Shown: in pieces, positions 8,098-16,875 of the stretch
Numbering within the stretch: the first letter of the stretch is position 1
How the letters are laid out: the number at the start of each line of letters is the position of its first letter
Source: Sphingomonas hankyongi
Lineage (GTDB): Bacteria > Pseudomonadota > Alphaproteobacteria > Sphingomonadales > Sphingomonadaceae
Reading direction: 5' to 3'
DNA length: 64,000 bases
Assembly (NCBI RefSeq): GCF_023516575.1
Contig: NZ_JAMGBE010000004.1
Coordinates: 169,501-233,500 of the forward strand
Translations under genes and position numbers: made by a program
The notes under the pieces: generated by a model
Told to the model about the DNA's origin: nothing
Databases searched by the model: none
What the model saw: the letters and a program-made list of their open reading frames with translations, nothing else

Positions 8098-9005
8098 GGA
8101 GCGACAGGCTCGCGCTCGAGCGTGCTGCGGTCCCATTTCGCGAGGCCGGCCGCGGCGTCGTAGCTGGACTGGAGGAACTCCCCCAGCATGCGGGCCGGGT
8201 CGGCGGACGCCCGGACATCGGCATAAGGCAGGACGAACTCGCCGTAGGTTTCGTCGAAACGTCCGTGAGCCACATCGGCCTCCCGAAAGCGGTCAGGCTC
8301 CGGGTAAGCGTAGCTGTAGAAGAACGCCTCCGCGGCCGTGGCGCCGCCGGCCCAGAAACCGGCGCTCGACACTTCATGGCTGTACGCCTCACGCGTGACC
8401 CGGTCGGGAAGGCCCGGCACCCCGCCCGGATGCGTCGGCGCCTGGCGCCCCGAAAAGCGGCTGACCGCGAGATCGAAGCTGCCCCACCAGAAGTGCACCG
8501 GGCTCGCCTTCCCGGCGAAGCCGGCGCGGAGTCGGGCGAAGACCGGCAGCATGGCCGCGATCGCTTCGCGAAAGCGCGCGGCGGAGTCGCGTTCGTAAAG
8601 GCGCGGCGCCGAATCGTCGGCAAAGGGAGTCGCGCCCTCGATCTCGCTCGGGGTCCCGTTGAACGTCGACGGCAGGCTGTGCCGGTCGAGCATCGCGATG
8701 AGCCGCTTGTGAAGGGCGGCGATGCTTCCAGCGTTCAAGGGAAGTTCTTCCCGTGTCTCGTCGCTCGCCCAGAGCACGATCGCGTGGCGGCACAGGTCCA
8801 GCGCGAGGGTGAAGGTGCGGCTGTCGCTCGCTCCTGTGGGCAGCGTCGACAGGCCGCGGGCGTTCGGCTGGAGCGCGACATGCCACCCGTGATTCATCCA
8901 TGGAGCATGGGCGACGCGGATCTTGCCGAGCATCTGCGCGGCAAGGTGCAATACCGCCAGCGTTTCATGATCGCGCTCTACGCTGAGCTCTGGCCACTCG
9001 CTCAT
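8094..9005 (-). CDS. DUF5996 family protein
   Basis: A soluble protein of about 303 residues from the ATG at 9005 (MSEWPELSVERDHETL); a second ATG at 9011 and a GTG at 9023 are also in frame. The conserved block from HFWWGSFDLAVSRFSGR through HPGG to EAYSHEVSSAGFWAGG places it in the DUF5996 family, which has no assigned biochemical function. Histidines and acidic residues in these blocks are conserved and may form a site, but this is speculative. It is convergent with the ScfR-type regulator, their stop codons overlapping, and divergent from pheS. No link to either neighbour is evident. Confidence 0.85.
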   Translation of the reverse strand: MSEWPELSVERDHETLAVLHLAAQMLGKIRVAHAPWMNHGWHVALQPNARGLSTLPTGASDSRTFTLALDLCRHAIVLWASDETREELPLNAGSIAALHKRLIAMLDRHSLPSTFNGTPSEIEGATPFADDSAPRLYERDSAARFREAIAAMLPVFARLRAGFAGKASPVHFWWGSFDLAVSRFSGRQAPTHPGGVPGLPDRVTREAYSHEVSSAGFWAGGATAAEAFFYSYAYPEPDRFREADVAHGRFDETYGEFVLPYADVRASADPARMLGEFLQSSYDAAAGLAKWDRSTLEREPVAP

Positions 9006-9065
9006 CGACATCGCCTGTAGCACGCCTTTGCATTTTGCGCCGCAGCGCGGCTAGAGCCGGTCGCA

Positions 9066-10127
9066 ATGTCCGACGCACTGCTCGACCGCATTGCCGCAAC
9101 TCAAAACCTGCAGGACCTGGAGTCCGTGCGGGTGTCACTGCTCGGCAAGTCCGGGGAAATCACCGCCAAGCTCAAATCTCTCGGATCGATGGATCCCGAC
9201 ACCCGCGCCAGCGAGGCGCCGAAGATCCACGCGCTGCGCGAGCAAGTCACGGATGCGCTGACCACTCGCAAGGCCGCGCTCGAGAATGCGGAGCTCGAAC
9301 GCCGCCTTGCCGGCGAGCGCGTCGACCTCTCGCTTCCGGCGCCGCAGGCGCTGCAGGGCACGGTCCACCCGGTAAGCCAGGTGATGGACGAGCTCGCCGA
9401 AGTCTTCGCCGATCTCGGCTTCTCGGTCGCCGAGGGACCCGAGATCGAAACGCAGTGGTATAATTTTACGGCGCTCAACATGCCCGAGGATCATCCGGCG
9501 CGGGCGATGCAGGACACATTCTACCTGGAGCCGCGCGATGGCGAGGCGGAGCCACGCGTGCTGCGAACGCACACGTCACCGGTGCAGATCCGGACGATGG
9601 AGAAGACGCCGCCGCCGCTTCGGCTGATCGCCCCGGGCCGCGTCTACCGCTCCGACAGCGACGCGACGCACACACCCATGTTCCACCAGATCGAAGGGCT
9701 GGTGATCGACAAGAACATCACGCTCGGCCACCTCAAGTGGACGCTCGAGACATTCCTTCGCGCCTTCTTCGAGCGGGATGACATCGCGATCCGCATGCGT
9801 CCTTCCTATTTCCCGTTCACCGAGCCCTCGGCGGAAGTCGACGTCGGCTATTCGGTCGACAAGGGACGGCGGGTCGTCGGCGGGCAGGAAGGATGGATGG
9901 AAGTGCTCGGCAGCGGCATGGTCCATCCGCGCGTCATTGCCAATTGCGGCCTCGATCCCGACGAATGGCAAGGTTTCGCGTTCGGCACCGGCGTCGACCG
10001 GCTGGCGATGCTCAAATATGGCATGGACGATCTTCGCGCCTTCTTCGACGGCGATATCCGCTGGCTCAAGCATTACGGATTCAGGGCGCTCGACGTTCCG
10101 ACCCTTTCGGGCGGGGTCGGCGCATGA
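9066..10127 (+). CDS. pheS: Phenylalanyl-tRNA synthetase alpha subunit
   Basis: Catalytic subunit of the alpha2-beta2 enzyme that charges tRNA-Phe. The 353-residue product has the N-terminal coiled-coil (about 1-90), then the class II aminoacyl-tRNA synthetase core with GPEIETQWYNFTALNMPEDHPAR, LRTHTSPVQIRTM (motif 2 region) and GFAFGTGVDRLAMLKYG (motif 3). Length is normal. The pheT start overlaps its stop (ATGA), the standard pheST arrangement. No phenylalanine-rich leader peptide was seen in the short upstream gap. Confidence 0.98.
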   Translation: MSDALLDRIAATQNLQDLESVRVSLLGKSGEITAKLKSLGSMDPDTRASEAPKIHALREQVTDALTTRKAALENAELERRLAGERVDLSLPAPQALQGTVHPVSQVMDELAEVFADLGFSVAEGPEIETQWYNFTALNMPEDHPARAMQDTFYLEPRDGEAEPRVLRTHTSPVQIRTMEKTPPPLRLIAPGRVYRSDSDATHTPMFHQIEGLVIDKNITLGHLKWTLETFLRAFFERDDIAIRMRPSYFPFTEPSAEVDVGYSVDKGRRVVGGQEGWMEVLGSGMVHPRVIANCGLDPDEWQGFAFGTGVDRLAMLKYGMDDLRAFFDGDIRWLKHYGFRALDVPTLSGGVGA

Positions 10128-12571
10128 AGTTCACATTGTCGTGGCTCAGGGATTGGCTGGATACGGACGCCGATCCACAGTCGATCGCGGACAAGCTCAC
10201 CGCAATCGGGCTGGAAGTGGAAGGCATCCACAATCCCGCCGAGGCTTTGGCGGCGTTCCGCGTCGCGAAGGTCCTGACGGCGGAAAAGCACCCCCAGGCG
10301 GATAAGCTGCAGGTGCTGACGGTGGACGACGGATCGGGTGAAGCGATCCAGGTCGTCTGCGGTGCGCCGAACGCGCGCGCGGGCATGCTCGGCGTTTTCG
10401 GCCCGCCGGGAGCCTACATCCCCGGCAGCGACCTGACGCTCAAGGTGGCCGCGATCCGCGGGGTCGAGAGCCGGGGAATGATGTGCTCGGCGCGGGAGCT
10501 GGAGCTCGGCGAAGACCATGACGGCATCATAGAGCTGCCGGACGATGCGCCGGTCGGCACGGCCTATATCGACTATGCCGGGCTGAACGATCCAGTCTTC
10601 GACGTGAATGTCACTCCGAACCGGCCGGATTGCCTCGGCATCGACGGCATCGCCCGCGACCTCGCGGCGGCCGGAATCGGCCGCTTCCGGCCCCGCGCGT
10701 CGGCAGCGCTCCCGGGAGGCTTCGAGCCCGATCCGAAGGTGATCGTGGAGTCCGGTTCCGGCTGCTACGTCTTCTGGCGCCGCGTTATCAGGGATGTCCG
10801 CAACGGACCGAGCCCGGATTGGCTGCAACAGCGGCTGAAGGCCGTCGGCCTTCGTCCGATCTCGGCCCTGGTCGACATCACGAACTTCTTCTCGATCGAC
10901 CAGGCCCGGCCGCTGCACGTCTATGACGTCAAGAAGCTGAAGGGGCATATCACCGCGCGCCGGGCGCGGGCGGGCGAGCGCTTCATGGCGCTCAACGACA
11001 AGGAATATGAAGCGACGCCCGACGATTGCGTGATCGCGGATGAAAGCGGCGCGATCGGCTTCGGCGGAGTGATCGGCGGCGAAAGCACCGGCGTCGACGA
11101 GAATACGACGGACGTCCTTCTGGAATGCGCCTGGTTCGATCCAGCGGCGATCGCCGCCACCGGCCGCCGCCACGGGATCGTTACCGATGCTCGAGCGCGG
11201 TTCGAGCGCGGAATCGATCCGATGAAGCTGTCATCGGCAATCGAGGATGCGGCGCAGATGATCGTTGAACTTTGCGGCGGAGAGGCCTCGGAACCGCGGA
11301 TCAGCGGCGAATTCCCCGCGGAGGGCTATCCCAATCGCGACAATGTCGTGCCCTACCGTCCTGCGCGGCTGGCAGCCTTGGCAGGCATAGATCTTCCCGT
11401 CGACGAGCAGCGGGCAATTCTCGGGCGCCTGGAATTCCTGGCGCTCGACCCGAAGGATGGGGAAAGCTGGCTCAACAAGGGCCAGCAACAGGAGCTGGTC
11501 GAGAAATATGACCCGGCCTCTTACTGGTTCGTGCGCGCACCGACCTGGCGGCCGGACGTCGACGGCGAGGCGGACATCGTCGAAGAGATTGCGCGCATTC
11601 ACGGCTTTGAGGATCTGCCGTCCACGCCGCTCGAAAGAGGCGACGGCGTCGCACGGCCGACCGCGACGCGAACGCAGCTCATGGAACGTCGCCTCCGCCG
11701 CACCGCGGCGGCGCGCGGCCTCGACGAAGCGGTAACCTGGAGCTTCGTGTCGGAAAAGGAGGCTGCGGCTTTCGGAGGAGGCGACTGGCGGATCGCAAAC
11801 CCGATCAGCGAGGATATGAAGGTCATGCGCCCGTCGCTGCTTCCGGGCCTCATCTCCGCGGCCCAGCGCAACCTCAATCGGGGCGCGTCGAGCGTCCGGC
11901 TGTTCGAGATCGGCCGGCGCTATCTCGGCGACTCGGAACATGCGACGCTCGGCCTTTTGCTGACCGGCGACCGGACGTCGCGCGACTGGCAGACCGGTAA
12001 GGCACAGGATTTCGACGCGTATGACGCCAAGGCGGAAGTGCTCGCCCTGCTTGATGCCGCCGGAGCTCCAACGGCTAATCTGCAGGTGTTCCCGGATGCC
12101 GGACCGACATGGCACCCGGGCCGCTCCGCCACGCTGAGGCTCGGCCCGAAAACGATCGTCGCCTCTTTTGGAGAGCTGCATCCGCGCCTTGTCGCCGAGC
12201 ATGATGCCCCCGGCGGAACGGTTGCGGCGGAAATATACACCGATGCGATCCCGGCCCAGCGCTCGGCCGGCCGGGCACGGCAGGCCTATAGTCCGCCGGC
12301 GTTACAGTCCGTCGTGCGCGACTTTGCCTTCGTCGTGCCCAGCGACGTCTCCGCCGATGCGCTCGTGCGCGCCGTGCGGGGTGCCGACAAGGCAAGCATC
12401 ACTTCGGCCCGCGTGTTCGATCGGTACCTGCCAAAAGACGGCGACCTGAGCCTGGCGATCGAAGTCACTTTGCAGCCCGGGGACAAGAGCTTCACGGAAG
12501 CCGAGATTGCGGACATCTCCAGGCGGATCGTGGCCGCGGCAGAGAAACTAGGCGCCCAGCTCCGGAGCTAG
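10124..12571 (+). CDS. pheT: Phenylalanyl-tRNA synthetase beta subunit
   Basis: Editing and tRNA-binding subunit of phenylalanyl-tRNA synthetase. From the ATG at 10124 (four-base overlap with pheS) it has 815 residues, as expected. It starts MKFTLSWLRDWLDT, followed by the EMAP/OB-type tRNA-binding domain (VCGAPNARAGMLG around 90), the B3/B4 editing domain (LVDITNFFSIDQARPLHVYD), the B5 domain, the catalytic-like core, and a C-terminal ferredoxin-like anticodon-binding domain (YSPPALQSVVRDFAFVV to the end). The last 24 bases overlap the convergent plsC gene on the other strand. Confidence 0.98.
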   Translation: MKFTLSWLRDWLDTDADPQSIADKLTAIGLEVEGIHNPAEALAAFRVAKVLTAEKHPQADKLQVLTVDDGSGEAIQVVCGAPNARAGMLGVFGPPGAYIPGSDLTLKVAAIRGVESRGMMCSARELELGEDHDGIIELPDDAPVGTAYIDYAGLNDPVFDVNVTPNRPDCLGIDGIARDLAAAGIGRFRPRASAALPGGFEPDPKVIVESGSGCYVFWRRVIRDVRNGPSPDWLQQRLKAVGLRPISALVDITNFFSIDQARPLHVYDVKKLKGHITARRARAGERFMALNDKEYEATPDDCVIADESGAIGFGGVIGGESTGVDENTTDVLLECAWFDPAAIAATGRRHGIVTDARARFERGIDPMKLSSAIEDAAQMIVELCGGEASEPRISGEFPAEGYPNRDNVVPYRPARLAALAGIDLPVDEQRAILGRLEFLALDPKDGESWLNKGQQQELVEKYDPASYWFVRAPTWRPDVDGEADIVEEIARIHGFEDLPSTPLERGDGVARPTATRTQLMERRLRRTAAARGLDEAVTWSFVSEKEAAAFGGGDWRIANPISEDMKVMRPSLLPGLISAAQRNLNRGASSVRLFEIGRRYLGDSEHATLGLLLTGDRTSRDWQTGKAQDFDAYDAKAEVLALLDAAGAPTANLQVFPDAGPTWHPGRSATLRLGPKTIVASFGELHPRLVAEHDAPGGTVAAEIYTDAIPAQRSAGRARQAYSPPALQSVVRDFAFVVPSDVSADALVRAVRGADKASITSARVFDRYLPKDGDLSLAIEVTLQPGDKSFTEAEIADISRRIVAAAEKLGAQLRS

Positions 12572-13252
12572 CTCGAGTACGTTGATGGCAGCGTGGACGC
12601 GCGCTTCGATCTCATCGCGCTTCAAGCCTGCCGGGATGGCTTCTCCAATGTGGAAGGTGATTGTCCCGGCTCCCTTGCTAAGGCCCCTGCTCCACAGCTT
12701 CCCGCTATCGACCGCGACGGGGATCACCGGCAGGCCGAGGGCTCGATAGAGCCCCGCGAAGCCCGACCTCAAAGGCGGATGCTGGCCCGGCGGAACCCGC
12801 GTGCCTTCCGGGTAGATCAGGATGGCTCGATTGGCGGCGATCGCCTCCTTTCCGGCGGTCAGCATTTCGCGCAACGCCTTCGGTCCCGCTTCCCGATCGA
12901 CAGGAATGACGCCCCATTGACGCGTCGCCCAGCCGAACAGGGGAATGTCGCTGAGCTCGCGCTTGAGGACGATCACTGGGAGGTCCGTAAGCCGAACCAT
13001 CTCGAGCGTTTCGTACATCGCCTGATGCTTGACTGCGATCAGGCACGGGCCCGGCGGGATCGATCCTGTGACGCGGGTGCCAATGCCCAGCAGATGCAGG
13101 CAGAGCCAATGGTGGAAATCGGCCCACGCGCGAACCACGGAATGCAATGGCCGCTTGCCGAGCGGCAGGGCCGCGAAACAGCCGAGCACGAAGAATGCGG
13201 TCGCCGGATAGAAGATCGCCGCGAACAGCAGCGACCTGACCGCCTGCATCAC
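12548..13252 (-). CDS. plsC: Lysophospholipid (1-acylglycerol-3-phosphate) acyltransferase family protein
   Basis: Likely acylates lysophosphatidic acid to phosphatidic acid in membrane lipid synthesis. The 234-residue protein has N-terminal membrane segments (about 5-30) and the PlsC-type domain. Motif I is KHQAMYE, with His76 and Glu81 where many family members have HX4D; this HX4E form is common in alphaproteobacterial proteins. Motif III is YPEGTR at 147-152. The start (GTG at 13252, or ATG at 13249) overlaps the stop of the ydcF-like gene, making it the last gene of ftsE-ftsX-ydcF-plsC. Its 3' end overlaps pheT by 24 bases on the opposite strand. Exact acyl substrate is not determined by the sequence. 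Confidence 0.9.
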   Translation of the reverse strand: MMQAVRSLLFAAIFYPATAFFVLGCFAALPLGKRPLHSVVRAWADFHHWLCLHLLGIGTRVTGSIPPGPCLIAVKHQAMYETLEMVRLTDLPVIVLKRELSDIPLFGWATRQWGVIPVDREAGPKALREMLTAGKEAIAANRAILIYPEGTRVPPGQHPPLRSGFAGLYRALGLPVIPVAVDSGKLWSRGLSKGAGTITFHIGEAIPAGLKRDEIEARVHAAINVLELAPELGA

Positions 13253-13785
13253 AGATCTGCCCAGACCGCCAAGCGGCGAAGCACATATTTGTTATATTCG
13301 CCGAACAAGGTCAGGAAGCTCGGCTCGGAGCGGACGGCGTCCGGGACGATCCTGTATTTGGAGCTCAGGACCTTCCGAAACTCATATTCCGCGCGGCGCA
13401 TGTGCCAGTCGCTGGTGATGAGCCGCACCGAGCCGAAGCGGTGACGAGCCAGCCAGCGCGACGCTTCCTCCGCATTGGAGCGCGTGTCCACGGATTCGCT
13501 GCCGAGGTCCACGCAGCATTGCAGCAATCGGCGACCGCCATTCAAACGGCGGCCCAGATCCGCTTTTGTGACGGCAGGATCCGCACCGGCGACGAGGACA
13601 CGCCGGACCTTCCCTTCTCGCAGCACGTCGACTGCATGCTCGATGCGTCCGCTGCCGCCCGTGAGCACGACCGCCGCATCGGTTTGCGCAGCGCTCGCCT
13701 TCGCCGGCTTGCCCAGCGTGAAAGCGAACATCACGAAGCCGAGGGCATAAAGCAGCAGCAGGAAGGCGGCGGCACGTGCAATCAC
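13249..13785 (-). CDS. YdcF family (DUF218) membrane-anchored protein
   Basis: A 178-residue protein with an N-terminal membrane anchor (IARAAAFLLLLYALGFVMFA) followed by a DUF218/YdcF domain (AAVVLTGGSGRIEHAVDVLR, VRRVLVAGADP, and RLITSDWHMRRAEYEF). The GTG at 13785 is chosen because it overlaps the ftsX stop as GTGA and removes an N-terminal stretch that is only the ftsX shadow frame. YdcF-like proteins occur near envelope genes in many bacteria, some linked to vancomycin resistance (SanA); their reaction is not settled. The coupling to ftsEX and plsC suggests a cell-envelope role. Confidence 0.88.
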   Translation of the reverse strand: MIARAAAFLLLLYALGFVMFAFTLGKPAKASAAQTDAAVVLTGGSGRIEHAVDVLREGKVRRVLVAGADPAVTKADLGRRLNGGRRLLQCCVDLGSESVDTRSNAEEASRWLARHRFGSVRLITSDWHMRRAEYEFRKVLSSKYRIVPDAVRSEPSFLTLFGEYNKYVLRRLAVWADL

Positions 13786-14654
13786 AATGCCTGCCGCAAT
13801 GCTGTGAGAACGGCAGTTCGCGCAACCCATGTCGCCAGCGCGGTCAGGGCGAGGGGCAACAGCAAAAGCAGCATGATGTCGGCGAGACCCAGGCGCACGC
13901 CCCCGGTCAGTTCGCCCAAAGCCGTCGCACTGGCGGTAAATAGCAGCAGGACCGCAGCGGCAGCGGCAGCACCGGCGGCGCTGCCCACCAAGGCGTCGAT
14001 CGCGATCTTGCGCTGGAACAATTGGGTGACCTGGACATCCGTCGCGCCCATCCCGTGCATCACGTCGATGGTGAAGCGATGCGTGTCGAGCGCTCCTCGC
14101 GCCGCGAGGACGACCGCGGCGGCGGCGGCGGCCGCAAGCAGCGCGACAAGTCCGAGCGCGAGCCACTGAAGCACGCGAAGCGAGCGCAATACCGGCCTGA
14201 GATTTTCGCGATGCGCAACAATCGTCGCATTCGGGGCCGCTGACTTCACTTGCCGCTCGACTGCCGCGATGTCGGCTCCCGCGGCCAGGTCGAAGCTGGC
14301 CATCGCCGGCACAGGCAGATCGGGATTGTCCGCCTCGCTCCCGAGCCACGTCTTCAGCGTGGCCCGCATGTCCGCTTCCGGGACGGCCTCGGCCCCGCTG
14401 ACCCCGCGCGCCGAGCGCAATGCCGATATGACCGCGGGCAGGTTGCGCGCACCGTCCGGAACCTGGACCGAGTATCGATGCTCAGCCGACTTGGCGATCG
14501 TGCCGGCGGTGTTCGAGACGGCGAGTCCGGCCGCCGCGACCACGATCATCGAGAAGCTCATGATCGCGATCAGCCACGGAGTCGGACCGCTGACGCCCGC
14601 AGGGCGGCCGAGGATGCGACGCTGCGAGGACGAGGCGAAAAGCCAGCTCAACAT
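13782..14654 (-). CDS. ftsX: Cell division protein FtsX (ABC transporter permease-like)
   Basis: Membrane partner of FtsE; the complex controls cell-wall hydrolases at the division site. The protein of about 290 residues begins MLSWLFASSSQRRILGR and shows the FtsX plan: a short cytoplasmic N-terminus, first transmembrane segment (LIAIMSFSMIVVAAAGLAV), a periplasmic domain of about 120 residues, and three C-terminal transmembrane segments. A GTG at 14657 directly before the ATG overlaps the ftsE stop (GTGA) and may be the true start. Sequence conservation in FtsX is low; the assignment rests on topology, length and adjacency to ftsE. Confidence 0.92.
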   Translation of the reverse strand: MLSWLFASSSQRRILGRPAGVSGPTPWLIAIMSFSMIVVAAAGLAVSNTAGTIAKSAEHRYSVQVPDGARNLPAVISALRSARGVSGAEAVPEADMRATLKTWLGSEADNPDLPVPAMASFDLAAGADIAAVERQVKSAAPNATIVAHRENLRPVLRSLRVLQWLALGLVALLAAAAAAAVVLAARGALDTHRFTIDVMHGMGATDVQVTQLFQRKIAIDALVGSAAGAAAAAAVLLLFTASATALGELTGGVRLGLADIMLLLLLPLALTALATWVARTAVLTALRQAL

Positions 14655-15442
14655 CACCGCTGAACTTCCACCCAACCCGTCTGGGGCGGGTTCTTGAGCG
14701 CGCCGGTGGGGTCGACCATGGTCCCGCCCTCCAGCCGGATCATGTGCGCACCCGGCATTTCCTTGATCAGGCTGATGTCGTGCGTGGCGACGACGACCGT
14801 GGTCCCGAGACGGTTCAGGGCGGTGAACAGGTGCAGGAGCCGCTGGGCCATGTCCGCATCGACGTTGCCGGTCGGCTCATCCGCGACGAGGAGCTGAGGT
14901 CGGTTGATCACCGCGCGGGCGATCGCCACGCGTTGCTGCTCACCGCCGGACAGCGTTGGCGGACGGGCGCTCGATCGGTCGGCGAGCCCGACCCAAGCCA
15001 GCATTTCGCGTACCGGCGCTTCGACGTCGGCCTCGCTCGATCCGGCGATCCGCAGCGGCAACGCGACATTGTCGAAAGCCGACAAATGGCGGATCAGCCG
15101 GAAGTCCTGGTAGACGATGCCGATCCGTCGCCGGAACTCGGGCAAGGCCGCTCGCGGCGCATCGCTAATCTCCTCGCCGAACAACTGGACACGCCCGCGC
15201 GTCGGCCGCTGCGCCAGGTAAAGGAGCTTCAGAAGCGACGTCTTCCCCGCACCCGATGGCCCGGTCAGGAAGTAGAACCCGCCCTTTTGAAGACGGAAGT
15301 TGAGGTCGCGCAGGACCTCTGCGCCCGTCCCGTAGCGCAAGCCAACGCTGTCGAACTCAACTATCGCGGACAGACCTCGTCCCCCTTTTCCGCCGGCCGG
15401 TCTCGCTTCGGCATGGCCTCCGCCTTGCCATTGTGGCCGCAT
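14654..15442 (-). CDS. ftsE: Cell division ATP-binding protein FtsE
   Basis: ABC-type ATPase that acts with FtsX in cell division. Walker A (GPSGAGKTS), signature (LSGGEQQRVAIARA) and Walker B (LLVADEPTGNVD) are all present. The coordinates use the first ATG (15442), but the family-like part begins at 15373, where a CTG codon starts the segment LSAIVEFDSVGLRYG; family members typically begin M-S at that point. A GGGGGA ribosome-binding site lies about 6 bases before this CTG. The 23 extra residues from 15442 are Gly/Arg/Pro-rich and look like untranslated leader. It heads the coupled ftsE-ftsX-ydcF-plsC operon and is divergent from the zinc-ribbon gene at 15490. Confidence 0.95.
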   Translation of the reverse strand: MRPQWQGGGHAEARPAGGKGGRGLSAIVEFDSVGLRYGTGAEVLRDLNFRLQKGGFYFLTGPSGAGKTSLLKLLYLAQRPTRGRVQLFGEEISDAPRAALPEFRRRIGIVYQDFRLIRHLSAFDNVALPLRIAGSSEADVEAPVREMLAWVGLADRSSARPPTLSGGEQQRVAIARAVINRPQLLVADEPTGNVDADMAQRLLHLFTALNRLGTTVVVATHDISLIKEMPGAHMIRLEGGTMVDPTGALKNPPQTGWVEVQR

Positions 15443-15489
15443 TCCTGTTTACCGTGAGATCACCGTCCCGGAAGAGGGCTTTTGCGTCG

Positions 15490-16371
15490 ATGATCCTCAC
15501 CTGCCCGAATTGCGGCACTCAATATGTGGTGAAGGACGGCGCAATTCCGCCGCAGGGCCGTCAGGTTCGCTGCGCTTCATGCAAGCATAGCTGGCATCAG
15601 GATCCGGAGCCCGGGTCCGGCGCGGACGATTCCCCGGTCGAGGAGCACGAGGCTGCCGAGCCGGAAGGCGAAACGATCGCCGAAGCCACCCTGATCGAGC
15701 CCCGAAGCGGCCCCGAAGCGGAAGAGCGCGCGTACGAAGAGGCGATGGTCGAGGAAAATGGGCCGGCTCCAGCCGTCGTGCCGGCCGAAGATGAGCCTGA
15801 AGAGGATCGGGCAACGGAAAGCTTGGCGGACGATCGCGTCGAGTTCCGCCCCGAACAGCCGCCGGCTGCCGAAGCGGACTGGCGCGAACCGCCCGATCCC
15901 GAGGCGCAGGACGACAGCTTCTCGCCTTTCCCGAACCGGCCGGAGAACCCGCCGCGGCGCGGCAGCGGGATAATCCGAGCGGTTCTCGTGGTCCTCGTTG
16001 TGGCCGCCTTGGCCGCGGCTTTCTGGTTTTTTGCGCCGCCTGAGTGGAAAGCACGTGTGGGCCTTGGTGTCGGAGGCGCCAGCCCGCTCGCCCTGGTGAC
16101 CACGCACATGGACCGGCAGCGGCTGGAAAGCGGCAACGAGCTCCTCACCGTCACGGGACGGGTCATCAACCCGACGAGCGAAAGCCAGAGCGTGCCGCCC
16201 TTGCAGGCGCAGCTGAAGACCAAGACCGGGCAGGTCGTCTACAGCTGGACGATCGCCCCGCCCGCGCGGAGCCTGCCGCCTGGTGCAAGCGCCCGGTTCA
16301 ACAGCGCCGAGGTAAACGTCCCCCCCGGCGGCGACGAGCTGACGATCAGCCTGGGCTCGCCGAAAGCCTAG
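15490..16371 (+). CDS. MJ0042-type zinc-ribbon, single-pass membrane protein
   Basis: A 293-residue protein with an N-terminal zinc ribbon (C5, C8, C28, C31 in CPNCGTQYVV and VRCASCKHSWHQ), a long acidic, Pro/Glu-rich middle region (about 38-155), one transmembrane segment (AVLVVLVVAALAAAFWFF, near 165) and a C-terminal extracytoplasmic domain of the DUF3426/FxLYD type (ELLTVTGRVINPTSESQSV). The ATG at 15490 is chosen because it begins the ribbon; the frame extends to 15433 only by chance. Similar proteins are common in alphaproteobacteria beside ftsEX. The topology suggests signalling or scaffold function across the inner membrane, but the role is unknown. Confidence 0.88.
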   Translation: MILTCPNCGTQYVVKDGAIPPQGRQVRCASCKHSWHQDPEPGSGADDSPVEEHEAAEPEGETIAEATLIEPRSGPEAEERAYEEAMVEENGPAPAVVPAEDEPEEDRATESLADDRVEFRPEQPPAAEADWREPPDPEAQDDSFSPFPNRPENPPRRGSGIIRAVLVVLVVAALAAAFWFFAPPEWKARVGLGVGGASPLALVTTHMDRQRLESGNELLTVTGRVINPTSESQSVPPLQAQLKTKTGQVVYSWTIAPPARSLPPGASARFNSAEVNVPPGGDELTISLGSPKA

Positions 16372-16372
16372 A

Positions 16373-16597
16373 TTATTCGAATTCGATGATGCGCGCCGCA
16401 TAGGTCGCCTCGCCGATCCGCACCTTCGTGCGGGTCGTGGACGGCGTTTCCCCGGCAGTCGCATTCGTGAAATCGAGCCGAGCGGCGCGCAGGATCCGCA
16501 CGCTTGCGGTAGCCTGGACGACCGGCGTCGCCGGAGCGCGCGGAGGTTGCTGCGCAATGCTCTGCGAAGCGAGGACGGCGGCGGCAAACCAGAACAT
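16373..16597 (-). CDS. Small secreted protein, unknown function
   Basis: A 74-residue product with a signal peptide (MFWFAAAVLASQSIAQ) and a short mature domain with Val/Ile-rich beta-strand pattern (VVQATASVRILRAARLDF ... TYAARIIEFE). No family I can name, although short sphingomonad proteins of this look are common. It is convergent with the zinc-ribbon gene (one base between the stops) and precedes tRNA-Leu on the opposite strand. The signal peptide supports a real gene. Confidence 0.7.
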   Translation of the reverse strand: MFWFAAAVLASQSIAQQPPRAPATPVVQATASVRILRAARLDFTNATAGETPSTTRTKVRIGEATYAARIIEFE

Positions 16598-16767
16598 GGC
16601 TTCACCCTAACGCCGCCGCGCGAATTTGGTAAAGAAAGTCTTAAAGCGGGTCCCGATCTGGGACGCGACCGGCGCAAGCCGTCGCGGCATTGCGTCGCTT
16701 ATGGGGCTTTGCTAGGGGCCGCGCCTTGCCAGTGCCGGCTGTTCCAAGCCGGCTCATTTCATGACGT

Positions 16768-16854
16768 GCGGTCGTGGCGGAACTGGTAGACGCGCAGCGT
16801 TGAGGTCGCTGTGGCCGAAAGGCCGTGGAAGTTCGAGTCTTCTCGACCGCACCA
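16768..16854 (+). tRNA. tRNA-Leu (GAG anticodon)
   Basis: An 87-base cloverleaf including an encoded CCA. The acceptor arms GCGGTCG and CGACCGC pair fully, the D-loop contains GGTAGACGC, the anticodon stem CAGCG/CGCTG encloses TTGAGGT, and a long variable arm (GGCCGAAAGGCC) marks a class II tRNA. The T arm carries GTTCGAGTC. The anticodon GAG at 16802-16804 reads CUC and CUU leucine codons. Confidence 0.97.
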
Positions 16855-16875
16855 ATAGCAAATTGTAGCCGGGTT

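Noticed and set aside
13786-14349. Long N-terminal part of the YdcF frame
   Set aside because: Arg/Ala/Gly-rich shadow of ftsX; only the part from the GTG at 13785 looks like protein.
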